Shown one piece after another: positions 16,077-23,550 of a stretch of 34,548 bases of DNA (its first letter is position 1; every line of letters starts with the position of its first letter). This stretch comes from Actinomycetota bacterium. Its GTDB lineage: Bacteria > Actinomycetota > Actinomycetes > Mycobacteriales > Pseudonocardiaceae. The stretch spans positions 1 through 34,548 of the forward strand of contig JAJPIR010000058.1 of NCBI GenBank assembly GCA_021324675.1, given 5' to 3'. Both the position numbers and the translations under genes were made by a program. The notes beneath the pieces are model-generated. The model searched no databases. It saw only the letters and a program-made list of their open reading frames with translations, and was not told the origin of the DNA.

Positions 16077-18224
16077 GTGCCTGCGCGCGAGCTGCTCGTC
16101 GACCCGGGCCGCCTTGCGGCAGTGGCAGCGGTGCTGCAGGTGGCTAAGGCCAGCCAGGAGGCATTGGACCGGCTCGCTGAGCTGGCCGCGATCGTGATGG
16201 ACGCCCCGATCGCCCTGGTAAATGTGATTGATACGCAGCCCCATCTGGTGGGCCAGTTCGGGATCACTGAACCGTTTGCGACATATTGGCAAACCGAGGT
16301 AGGCGCTAATTTCTGTCACTCTTGCTGGTTTGTCGACCAACCGCTGTATGTCGAGGACGCTACCGAGGACCCCAGCTTTGCCGATCATCCAGACGGGACA
16401 CAGCTGGGTTTCGCCGCCTACGCGGGGTGCCCGCTGCGCGACCCTGACGGGCATGTGATCGGCACCCTGTGCGCGGTCGACACTCGCCCGCGCCGGTGGC
16501 GGCGGGTGGATCGCCGAGCCTTGGAGGCGTTGGCCACCTCGGTGGTCAACGAGCTCGCGCTGCATCAGGACATCGATCGCCGCGGGCGGCTGCTGGACGC
16601 CTTCGCCGCCGCTCCGGCCGCGATCGCGGTCACCCGCGGGCCCCGACACCTTGTCGAGTACTGCAATCCTGCGTACCGCGCGTTGTTCGGTACCCCGCCT
16701 TTGGAAATGCCGGCCAGGCAGGCGCTGCCAGCACTACCGGATGAGTTCTTCTCCTTGTTGGACCGGGTACTGGCCGACGGTGACGTGTACCGGCGCACCG
16801 AGGCCCCGCTGACCATGACATGGCCAGGAGAGAAAGATCCACGAGAGCGGTTTTTCGACTTCTCTTACTCGGCGATTGCCGGCACCGCCGATGAGGAAGT
16901 TGACCATCGCGGGGTGCTCATGGTGGCGGTGGAGGTCACCGACCGGGTCCTGGCCCGCGTTGAGCTGGAACGCCACGCCCGGCGCCAGGAGTTGCTGGCG
17001 CGGGCCAGTGACGCGTTGAACCGCAGCCTGGACCCGACCGCAGAACTGCAAGCGCTTGCCCACGTCGTCGTCCCCGAACTCGCTGACTTTTCCACGGTCC
17101 ACCTGCTTGCCCGCCCTGCTGTCCCGGGCGTTGATCCACCGCTGCCGGTGGTGACCGATCGGGTGGCCGTTGCAGGCGCGGCCGGGGTCGTGCTGCCTCC
17201 CAAGGTGACTGGCCTGCGTTGGTACGGCCACGGTGATCCGATTACCGCGGCCATCCGGCAGGGCGACCTGGTAGATCAACCTTTGTCCGGTGCAGAGCCG
17301 CCGGAGTGGTCTCACAACACTGGATCGGTGGCTACGTTCCGCGGTGGCCTGCGCCACCTGGTGGTCGGCCCGGTCCTCGTGGATGGTCTCGTGGTCGCGG
17401 TGGTGTCCTTCGCCTTGCTGGCTGACCGGCCGTTGTGGAGCGACGACGATCTGCATGCGTTGGGGCAGATCGCCCGCTACGCGGGGATCGCCTTGGAACA
17501 CGGCCTGTCCTACCAGGCAACCCGCGAGTCGGCATTGGTGCTGCAACGCAGCCTGCTCGTCGAACCACCCCCTGTCAGGGGGTTGCAGATCTCCGCTCGC
17601 TACCGCCCGGCAGGGCGTGATGAGGTGGGCGGCGACTGGTACGACGCGTTCCCGCGTCGATCCAACCAGATCGCGCTGGTGATCGGCGACGTCGTAGGCC
17701 ATGACATCACTGCCGCAGCGGCAATGGGTCAATTGAGTGCGACCTTGCGGGCCTTGGCGCTAGACCGCGACGACGGGCCGGGCGCCATCCTGGACCGGCT
17801 GGCAGCGATCAATGTCCGGCTCAACATCACGCCGTTCGCCACGCTGCTGTTCGGCACCCTCACCTGGATCGAAGACCACTGGGTAATGCGCTGGGCCAGC
17901 GCCGGGCACCCCCCTCCGTTGTTGCTCACATCCGGTGGTGTCCAGCTGCTGCAACGCGTCCGCGGCACTGCTTTGGTCACCACCAAAACCCCGCCTCGGG
18001 GCGAGGCCCAGATCAGTGTGGTTGCCGGGTCGACATTGTTGCTCTATACCGACGGCCTGATCGAACGGCGGGGCCGGGACTTGACCGACAACCTCAACGC
18101 GTTGATGGCGCGGGTCGCAGCATCACAGCACAGGGTCATCGAGCAGCTGTGCGATGATCTCCTCGTCGACGCCCCGACTGACGACGATATCGCCGTGTTA
18201 GCTATCCGCCTGGCGGACCGCTAA
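16077..18224 (+). CDS. GAF-PAS-GAF-SpoIIE (PP2C) phosphatase, 715 aa
   Basis: Multidomain sensor phosphatase. Residues 25-165 form a GAF domain (SQEALDRLAELAAIVMDAPI, YAGCPLRDPDGHVIGTLCAV). About 175-300 is PAS-like (RHLVEYCNPAYRALFG). About 310-470 is a second GAF. The C-terminal 230 residues are a SpoIIE/PP2C domain: EVGGDWYDAFP and GDVVGHDITAAAAMGQL with metal Asp, RWASAGHPPPLLL, LLLYTDGLIERRG and DDDIAVLAIRL. Such proteins dephosphorylate STAS antagonists and so free sigma factors; three STAS proteins are elsewhere in the window. The frame opens at 16074 (TTG GTG). GTG 16077 lies 6 bases after TAGACT, suggesting a leaderless transcript; no ribosome site is seen. Confidence 0.9.
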   Translation: MPARELLVDPGRLAAVAAVLQVAKASQEALDRLAELAAIVMDAPIALVNVIDTQPHLVGQFGITEPFATYWQTEVGANFCHSCWFVDQPLYVEDATEDPSFADHPDGTQLGFAAYAGCPLRDPDGHVIGTLCAVDTRPRRWRRVDRRALEALATSVVNELALHQDIDRRGRLLDAFAAAPAAIAVTRGPRHLVEYCNPAYRALFGTPPLEMPARQALPALPDEFFSLLDRVLADGDVYRRTEAPLTMTWPGEKDPRERFFDFSYSAIAGTADEEVDHRGVLMVAVEVTDRVLARVELERHARRQELLARASDALNRSLDPTAELQALAHVVVPELADFSTVHLLARPAVPGVDPPLPVVTDRVAVAGAAGVVLPPKVTGLRWYGHGDPITAAIRQGDLVDQPLSGAEPPEWSHNTGSVATFRGGLRHLVVGPVLVDGLVVAVVSFALLADRPLWSDDDLHALGQIARYAGIALEHGLSYQATRESALVLQRSLLVEPPPVRGLQISARYRPAGRDEVGGDWYDAFPRRSNQIALVIGDVVGHDITAAAAMGQLSATLRALALDRDDGPGAILDRLAAINVRLNITPFATLLFGTLTWIEDHWVMRWASAGHPPPLLLTSGGVQLLQRVRGTALVTTKTPPRGEAQISVVAGSTLLLYTDGLIERRGRDLTDNLNALMARVAASQHRVIEQLCDDLLVDAPTDDDIAVLAIRLADR

Positions 18225-18257
18225 CACGGCTCATGAGCGAAGTACCCTCACCTCAGG

Positions 18258-18470
18258 CTAGGCGAGGTCGTCGAATTCCCCTGCTTTAACGCCCTGGATC
18301 CAGGCATTCATCTCAGCACGGGTAAACAGCACTATTCCCTCTCCTGGGTGGTTACTGTTCCGCACCGCGATGTGTCCGTTGGGTAATACGGCTACCTCCA
18401 CACAGGTGCCGTTGTTGCCACTGAAGCTGCTGGTGCGCCAGAGAGTGACAGAGGAGTCTGAGGCAGTCAC
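18258..18470 (-). CDS. DUF397 protein, 70 aa, partner of the XRE regulator
   Basis: DUF397 protein with core VTLWRTSSFSGNNGTCVEVA, LPNGHIAVRNSNHPGEGIVL, FTRAEMNAWIQGVKAGEFDD. GTG 18470 is preceded by GGAGACTCACC. It starts 16 bases after the stop of the XRE/DUF5753 gene on the same strand, the usual order of this actinobacterial pair. It is very similar to the orphan DUF397 protein at 11 kb. The pair is thought to be regulatory, with some examples described as affecting development or acting like toxin-antitoxin modules; its action here is not known. Confidence 0.92.
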   Translation of the reverse strand: MTASDSSVTLWRTSSFSGNNGTCVEVAVLPNGHIAVRNSNHPGEGIVLFTRAEMNAWIQGVKAGEFDDLA

Positions 18471-18486
18471 GGTGAGTCTCCGACAT

Positions 18487-19332
18487 TCATGATTCAAGCA
18501 TCGATTGGATCACTGCAATGGACCGCTCGGGGTTGAGAGCGGCCCGTTGCAGGTCTTTTGCAACCATGTTATATGTTTCTACTTGATCTGCATCCTGGAG
18601 ATAAAGTGCGCCGTCGTGGAGTTCGACATATCCGATCGAACGGACGTTCTCGAAGCCCAGCACCACGAACTGGCCGGTAAGTGCGGTATGCGGCCCGTCT
18701 TCCGGCTGTAGTACCTGGATGGTCACTGTCGGTAGTTCAGCCAAGGTGAGCAGGTGCCGCAGCTGGGCCCGGCGTAGCTCGGGGTTTCCTACCGCCAGCC
18801 GCAATGCGCTATCGGTGACAACGGCATGGAGTTTGAGTGGCCGTTCGGGGTCGGTGAGCCGGCGGGTCCGGGCGATCCGGAAGCCGACGAACCGCTCGCT
18901 GTGGTCAGCCCGCACCCGAGGTGTGTTAGCGGTAACCGCAGCTGCGTACTGCTCGGTCTGCAGCAGCCCCGGGATGATAATCGGCTCGAATACGAATTCG
19001 CTTTCGGCGAGACCTTCCAGGCCGACGAAGGTCTTTAGCCAGTCCGGCACCACCTGAGCCCACGGTGCCCACCAGCTGGCTTCGTCGGCGCGGCTGGTCA
19101 GGGAGATGAGCCGATCGATGTCTTGCTGATCGACCTGATATGTCGTCAGCAGCTGGACGATATCGTCCGGATCCTGCTGCTGGCGCCCGGTTTCGAGATG
19201 GCCGAGTTTGGCCCGGCTGATCCCGCTGTGATCACTGGCCTCGGTGAGTGAGAGCTTGGCCGCATTGCGGTAACGAGCCAACTCCACGCCGATCAGCCAG
19301 CGCAGCGGCGCTGGATCTCCACGCGACACCAT
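18487..19332 (-). CDS. XRE-family regulator with DUF5753 domain, 281 aa
   Basis: N-terminal helix-turn-helix (residues about 12-65: LIGVELARYRNAAKLSLTEA, HSGISRAKLGHLETGR). The large C-terminal DUF5753 domain has EASWWAPWAQVVPDWLKTFV, EFVFEPIIIPGLLQTEQYAA and GALYLQDADQVETYNMV. This is one of the commonest actinobacterial regulator types (BldB/AbaA-neighbour class). ATG 19332 gives MVSRGDPAPLRWLIG and full family length. A perfect 16-bp palindrome 20 bases upstream, overlapping the likely -10 region (TATACAT), suggests that it controls its own transcription. The DUF397 gene follows at once. Confidence 0.92.
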   Translation of the reverse strand: MVSRGDPAPLRWLIGVELARYRNAAKLSLTEASDHSGISRAKLGHLETGRQQQDPDDIVQLLTTYQVDQQDIDRLISLTSRADEASWWAPWAQVVPDWLKTFVGLEGLAESEFVFEPIIIPGLLQTEQYAAAVTANTPRVRADHSERFVGFRIARTRRLTDPERPLKLHAVVTDSALRLAVGNPELRRAQLRHLLTLAELPTVTIQVLQPEDGPHTALTGQFVVLGFENVRSIGYVELHDGALYLQDADQVETYNMVAKDLQRAALNPERSIAVIQSMLES

Positions 19333-19351
19333 GTCATGCCGCCGGAATTGT

Positions 19352-19367
19352 CATGAGACGTCTCATG
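19352..19367. promoter_or_regulatory. Perfect palindrome CATGAGACGTCTCATG, likely operator of the XRE gene
   Basis: The 16-bp dyad is perfect and overlaps the putative -10 region of the XRE gene. Twelve of its bases (CATGAGACGTCT) recur at 22539 upstream of another gene. Confidence 0.65.
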
Positions 19368-19586
19368 TATAGTCCCCCGCACGATACACGTCGAACCGTC
19401 CGATAAGTACCCACGGTCCTGACCGTGCAACGAGCGTGGGGTGAGGGGGTGCCGGTTTGTCCGGTAAGATCACCCAGAAGACCGTTGCGAAGATTGTCGG
19501 GAACGTCCGAAGCGGCGGCGGCCCGCCTGTACCTCCCCGAAAACAGGCGGAGCCGTCGCCTTCCACACCACCTGGGGGAGTCAACC

Positions 19587-20012
19587 GTGGATCAGCCGCC
19601 GCACGATCGTCAGGCTCGCGCAGAGCCGGCCTTGACCGCGAGCACGCGGGCGTACGGTAACCAGCATTCAGCTGGCCTGCGGGTGCCTGATCCCCAGTTT
19701 TCCACCAGGAAAACGGGTAACCATCCAACGGGCAGCAGCGCCCCGCGGGCGCGCGCTGGATACCCGTCCAGTCCCCGCATTGGCCAGATCGAATCCCAGG
19801 TGCAGCGGCCGGGACTGGAGCAGCTGCGATGGGCGCGCTGCTCTCATCACGATCAGCTGCACCTACTGCACCCCGCCGACGTCACTATCGCGACGGTCCG
19901 TGGCTACGCCCGAGCGTTGTGCGGGCAACAGATTGTTGCGGACGGCCTCACGATCAACAGCATCACGTCTGGCGAGTTGTGCATGGCGTGCGTCGTCGCC
20001 GCAGCTTCGTGA
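19587..20012 (+). CDS. Small protein with C-terminal Cys-rich domain, 141 aa
   Basis: I do not know a function. The first 70 residues are polar and likely disordered. The C-terminal 65 look folded: LEQLRWARCSHHDQLHLLHP, ADVTIATVRGYARALCGQQI, SGELCMACVVAAAS. Four Cys (one in RCSHH, one in ALCG and the CMAC pair) could form a zinc site. Similar C-terminal domains occur in short actinobacterial proteins near XRE/DUF397 genes, to my recollection. GTG 19587 lies 6 bases after GGGGGAG, which decides the start over the frame beginning at 19425. It is divergent from the XRE gene and shares its control region. Confidence 0.6.
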   Translation: MDQPPHDRQARAEPALTASTRAYGNQHSAGLRVPDPQFSTRKTGNHPTGSSAPRARAGYPSSPRIGQIESQVQRPGLEQLRWARCSHHDQLHLLHPADVTIATVRGYARALCGQQIVADGLTINSITSGELCMACVVAAAS

Positions 20013-20030
20013 TGGTCTGTGGCGTCCGGT

Positions 20031-20279
20031 TCAGCTGAGGTAGCCCTCGACCTCGTCGATCGGGCGGACATGGACGTCTTCCGGATCCTGGCCGGCAGCC
20101 GCGCGGGCTCGACGTTGGCGCAGCAGATCCCAGCACTGGTCAAGCTGCTGTTCCAGAGTGGTCAGCTGAGCCTGCTCCTCCTCTGTGGTGACCTCACCCT
20201 GCGAGAGTCGCCTGCGTAGGGTGTGTTCAGCGTCGACCAGCTCGCGGATGCGCTCCAGCACATCACGTTCCTGAACCAT
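20031..20279 (-). CDS. DUF2630 protein, 82 aa
   Basis: Short, charged, mostly helical protein: RDVLERIRELVDAEHTLRRR, then TTEEEQAQLTTLEQQLDQCW and DLLRQRRARAAAGQDPED, ending RPIDEVEGYLS. These are the marks of DUF2630, a small actinobacterial family of unknown function. ATG 20279 gives the normal family length (about 80 aa), with GAGAGG 9 bases before it; the longer frame to 20321 runs into the 25-bp repeats. It converges on the Cys-rich small protein gene and follows a small gene on the same strand across the repeat block. Confidence 0.85.
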   Translation of the reverse strand: MVQERDVLERIRELVDAEHTLRRRLSQGEVTTEEEQAQLTTLEQQLDQCWDLLRQRRARAAAGQDPEDVHVRPIDEVEGYLS

Positions 20280-20304
20280 CTGGACCGACCTCTCGTCAGC
20301 CGTC

Positions 20305-20429
20305 ATGCGGGTCACCCGCACCCGGGAGCATGCGGGTCACCCGCACCCGGGAGCATGCGGGTCACCCGCACCCGGGAGCATGCGGATCACCCACACCTGG
20401 AGGCACGCAGGGCACCCGCGTTACATGCG
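20305..20429. repeat. 25-bp tandem repeat, three perfect and two decayed copies
   Basis: Units start at 20305, 20330 and 20355 and are identical. Those at 20380 and 20405 are diverged. Each perfect unit holds the dyad GCGGGTCACCCGC and the text ACCCGGGAGC. The array lies just upstream of the DUF2630 gene and just past the stop of the preceding small gene. Confidence 0.9.
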
Positions 20430-20436
20430 CCCTACG

Positions 20437-20670
20437 CTAGTACCCCATGCTGCCGGCCGGGTCGAAATGGCCATGACCGATGGTCTTGCCACTTCCCTGA
20501 ACACTGTCCCCAGGCGCGCCTGGCTGTCCTGGCTTACCATTCGGTCCAGCCTGATCTGTACCGCCGGTGCCGTCAGCAGGGCTGGCGTTGAGGAGGGACA
20601 AAACGGTGCGGGCGGGCAACAGCGTCACATGCTGTTGGGCGAGTTCCACCAAGCTCATCGGATCAGACAT
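20437..20670 (-). CDS. Small protein with Gly/Pro-rich tail, 77 aa
   Basis: The ATG at 20670 follows TAGGAGTCTTCT, a good ribosome site. The first 30 residues, SLVELAQQHVTLLPARTVLS, look like a compact amphipathic leader; the remainder (GTGGTDQAGPNGKPGQPGAP, then GSGKTIGHGHFDPAGSMGY) is a Gly/Pro/Asn-rich flexible tail. I have no function for it. The conserved-looking leader plus variable tail resembles a precursor peptide, but no modifying enzyme is next to it. A structural or secreted role without a classical signal is equally open. Divergent from the SDR gene. Confidence 0.6.
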   Translation of the reverse strand: MSDPMSLVELAQQHVTLLPARTVLSLLNASPADGTGGTDQAGPNGKPGQPGAPGDSVQGSGKTIGHGHFDPAGSMGY

Positions 20671-20852
20671 AGAAGACTCCTACGAAGGCGGGCAGTGCCG
20701 GATTGATGCGCCATCTACGGTGCCTAGCGCGCGCGTTGATGGGCAATCAGTAGCTATACGTAACTGTCTGGTCCGGTACGGACATCACCGCGGATCCGTG
20801 GTGAGTGACCAGGGCGGGTCGGGTATCTCGATGGCGACATCAAGGAGGTGGG

Positions 20853-21677
20853 ATGCGTCCGATCGGCGAGCAGACCGTGCTGGTCACCGGAGCCACGAGC
20901 GGCCTCGGGCAGCACCTGGTCCAGCGGCTGGCAGCAGGGGGGGCCACCGTCATTGCCCATGGCCGCGATACCCAGCGCTTGCACCGCACCCGCGAGCAGA
21001 TCCGGGCGGCAACCGGCCGCGAGGTGGACACCGTCCAGGCGGATCTCGCCGACCTGGCGCAGGTCCACCGGCTTGCCGACGAAGTGCTGGACCGTTACCC
21101 GCAGCTGCATGCGCTGGTCAACAATGCCGGGGTGGGGTTCGGTGCGCCGGGCGCCGGTCGTGAGGTCAGCGCCGACGGCATCGAGTTGCGCTTCGCGGTC
21201 AACCACTTGGCCAGTTACCTGCTGGCCCGGCGGCTGGCCGACCGGCTGGTTGCCTCCGCCCCGGCCCGTATCGTGCAGGTTGCCTCCGCTGGCCAGCTGG
21301 CACTGGATCCGGATGATCCATTTACCGAGCACGATTACGACGGTGTCACCGCGTACTGCCGTTCGAAGCTTGCCCAGGTGATGGCCAGTTTTGACCTGGC
21401 TGCGGATCTGGTCGGTACCGGGGTGTCCGTCAACGCAGTTCACCCAGCCACGCTGATGGACACCGCGATGGTCCGCGAGGCCGAGCAGGCTCCGATGAGC
21501 ACGGTCAAAGAGGGTGTCGACGTCGTTTGGTGGTTGCTCACCGACCCTGATCTGGACTGGGTCAGCGGCTACTATTTCGACGGCAGGAAAGAGACCGCCG
21601 CGCCTGACCCGCAAGCCGATGACCCCGCCGCCCGCGCTTGGTTACGCCGGCTGTCCGACTCCCTGGTAGCCCGGTAA
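20853..21677 (+). CDS. Short-chain dehydrogenase/reductase, 274 aa
   Basis: NAD(P)-dependent oxidoreductase. The cofactor motif is TGATSGLG near the start, the structural NNAG lies in LHALVNNAGVGFG, the catalytic Ser is in IVQVASAG, and the active-site YxxxK is in TAYCRSKLAQV. The C-terminal part (ATLMDTAMVREAEQAPMSTV, WVSGYYFDGRKETAA) matches retinol-dehydrogenase-like SDRs. An Arg after the first beta strand (AHGRDTQRL) suggests NADPH. ATG 20853 follows AAGGAGGTGGG, which decides the start. Substrate unknown; no linked pathway genes. Confidence 0.9.
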   Translation: MRPIGEQTVLVTGATSGLGQHLVQRLAAGGATVIAHGRDTQRLHRTREQIRAATGREVDTVQADLADLAQVHRLADEVLDRYPQLHALVNNAGVGFGAPGAGREVSADGIELRFAVNHLASYLLARRLADRLVASAPARIVQVASAGQLALDPDDPFTEHDYDGVTAYCRSKLAQVMASFDLAADLVGTGVSVNAVHPATLMDTAMVREAEQAPMSTVKEGVDVVWWLLTDPDLDWVSGYYFDGRKETAAPDPQADDPAARAWLRRLSDSLVAR

Positions 21678-21852
21678 TGCCGGAAGGCGTGGCTGAACTC
21701 AGGCCGGCAATCGACTCCGGTTGTCGAGCACGACGTGAACGGGGCCGGGCGGCTAAATAGTGTGAGAAGACGGCCTGCGCCTTGCATGTGAAGTGGCGTC
21801 GGCGGGGCAGCAGTCACCGATGTGAATGCAACCGCCGCCGACGCCGCAGTCA

Positions 21853-22050
21853 CTACAGGCCTAGGTCGAGGAAGCGGCCCTTGGGTTTGTAGCCGCAACC
21901 GTCGTTGTAGCAGTAGTAGTCACCGTAGCGGCGGTAGAAGTAGCCACTGGGGCGGTACGCGCCCCCGTGATGCCAGTCGTAGCCGTCGTAGTGGTCATGA
22001 CCCTTGTATCCATGGCCACCACCCTGTGTGAAAATCTCTGCAATCCTCAT
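21853..22050 (-). CDS. His/Tyr/Gly-rich small protein, 65 aa
   Basis: It begins MRIAEIFTQGGGHGYKGHDH and continues YDGYDWHHGGAYRPSGYFYR, RYGDYYCYNDGCGYKPKGRF with the end LDLGL. Eleven Tyr, six His and two Cys in 65 residues are striking. I recall similar short actinobacterial proteins starting MRIAEIF, without assigned role. Metal binding, or being a ribosomally made peptide precursor, are both conceivable. GGAGCGGGC directly precedes ATG 22050, which supports that start over the longer frame to 22101. It is monocistronic, downstream of nothing on its strand for about 800 bases. Confidence 0.65.
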   Translation of the reverse strand: MRIAEIFTQGGGHGYKGHDHYDGYDWHHGGAYRPSGYFYRRYGDYYCYNDGCGYKPKGRFLDLGL

Positions 22051-22538
22051 GCCCGCTCCTTCAATGCGATAGCGGAGCGTAGACGCCAGCAACCCGGACA
22101 AGCTTGGGCAATGCGCATGCAGCTACAGCGAAGTGAGCGATCGATCGCGCCGTCAGCTAGGACACGATCGAATCGTAATGTGCGTGCCGGAGATGTGTTC
22201 TCACGACATATTGCGGGCAGTGCCCCCCGGTCTCGACACCGGCAGCTCGTCATCGCACAGTCAGCAATCCCCCCGGTTGTCCGACTGGCCTCCTTACTCC
22301 CCGTGGTCACGTGCATCTGAAAGTAAGCGATCCCCCCAGCGATTTCAACGCTAACTTTCCGTAGCATCACATCACTCTCCGTGATAGATGTCGGCCTTCT
22401 GGTTGCAGCCTGTGCTGAAGAATGCCTCGGCAAGCACCGTCTGCATCCGCGAACGGCTGGTGAGGACGGGCTGGGTGGGAGCCAGGCCAGGGCGACGGTC
22501 TGGTGGTGCCCGGTCGACCAATTGTTTGGCTAACGACT
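22051..22538. other. Long intergenic region with an inverted repeat
   Basis: No convincing gene. AAAGTAAGCG (22321-22330) and CGCTAACTTT (22350-22359) pair at 9 of 10 positions around a 19-nt loop. A minus-strand frame across 22047-22433 lacks coding signs. Confidence 0.4.
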
Positions 22539-22550
22539 CATGAGACGTCT
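22539..22550. promoter_or_regulatory. Second copy of the XRE-type operator core, CATGAGACGTCT
   Basis: Twelve bases identical to the left three quarters of the perfect palindrome at 19352-19367. The right end reads ACTG instead of CATG. It stands upstream of the gene at 22851 and may be bound by the same XRE regulator. Confidence 0.5.
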
Positions 22551-22850
22551 ACTGTAAATATTCAGAGCAGTATCGCGATCTGATGTGCGGCGTTTTTTCG
22601 TCTCGGCGTGGCGATGACTAAAAGCGTAAGCCGTCACGGACGTGGTCTTAGACTGCGTGCGCTGAATAGGCTCTATCCCGCCTCCGCTAAGGCAATCAGT
22701 CGGCGGGCGGGCGGTCCTGTAAGAAGGGGGACGCTGCATGCAGCACGGCGCGGGGGCCGGACGAAAGGGACACGTCCGTGCGTGCCTGATTCTTGTTTCC
22801 TCGACGATCCTCATCTCCGAGCCGATCTTGATGACTTGGGGAGTGTGCGC

Positions 22851-23393
22851 GTGAGCGAGCTGTGGTCGGACGATTTTGAGATCCTGCACTGGGTCATCGA
22901 GCGATTCCAGCGCACCGGGCACAGCATCGAGGTTGGCGAGGCGCTGCGGGTTTTTCCCGAGGACCAGTATGACAGCGTGCGGAACTCTTTGGTGCGCATG
23001 AGTAGTCATTCCTACATGATCACCGTCAACGGCGGCGGGTCTGGACGGGATGTCCCCACAGGGCCGCCGGTCGTCAATGACGTCGTCAACGAGGTCACTG
23101 ACCGCACGCTTCGCCTGGTGAGCGGGTCACCCGATAACGCGGAATTGCTTGCCGACCGGATCTTGGCGGTACTCGCCGAGGCTGCGGTGAACGAGGAAGA
23201 TCCCGAGACACGGTACCGACTCGAGGCTGCACTGAGAGGTATCTGCGGTATGACCCGAGACGTGCTTGTAGAGGTGGTCGCCGCGGCTGTGGCGCGGTCA
23301 ACGGGTACCACCGCGCGGGGACGGCCGCGCCACTATGGCTACGAGACGGTTGCCCTGGATCACGCTGAACAGCGCAGGACTGCGGTGAACTAA
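22851..23393 (+). CDS. Hypothetical protein, about 180 aa
   Basis: Not recognised. The first half (ELWSDDFEILHWVIERFQRT, EALRVFPEDQYDSVRNSLVR) looks helical and acidic, perhaps a small winged-helix-like fold. The second half (AELLADRILAVLAEAAVNEE, YRLEAALRGICGMTRDVLVE) is a helical bundle, and the end is basic. GTG 22851 follows GGGGAGTGTGCGC. A GTG near 22780 (VPDSCFLDDPHLRADLDDLG) or the frame opening at 22608 would lengthen it. A copy of the XRE-type operator lies about 300 bases upstream of 22851 and 60 bases upstream of 22608. Confidence 0.55.
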   Translation: MSELWSDDFEILHWVIERFQRTGHSIEVGEALRVFPEDQYDSVRNSLVRMSSHSYMITVNGGGSGRDVPTGPPVVNDVVNEVTDRTLRLVSGSPDNAELLADRILAVLAEAAVNEEDPETRYRLEAALRGICGMTRDVLVEVVAAAVARSTGTTARGRPRHYGYETVALDHAEQRRTAVN

Positions 23394-23550
23394 TCGCTAC
23401 GTCAAGATCACCATAAATAGTTCGAATTTGTGATCAGGCTGCGACTGACCGCCTCAGCACATGGCTGACGTATCAGGGAGCCCGTAACGCGGCTCTGGAT
23501 ATCGGTGATGTCATCACCGGATGTCCAGACCAGCATGCAGTGAGGATCCC

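Noticed and set aside
16734-17732. 332-residue minus-strand frame
   Set aside because: Lies opposite the SpoIIE phosphatase, whose domains are clear; the frame is His/Gln/Arg-rich shadow text.
20305-20429. Tandem repeats as a CRISPR array
   Set aside because: The 25-bp units adjoin directly with no spacers, so this is a tandem repeat.
20754-21614. 286-residue minus-strand frame
   Set aside because: Antisense of the SDR gene, which has all catalytic motifs and a strong ribosome site.
22047-22433. Minus-strand frame upstream of the MRIAEIF gene
   Set aside because: Overlaps that gene's start, and its composition is not protein-like.
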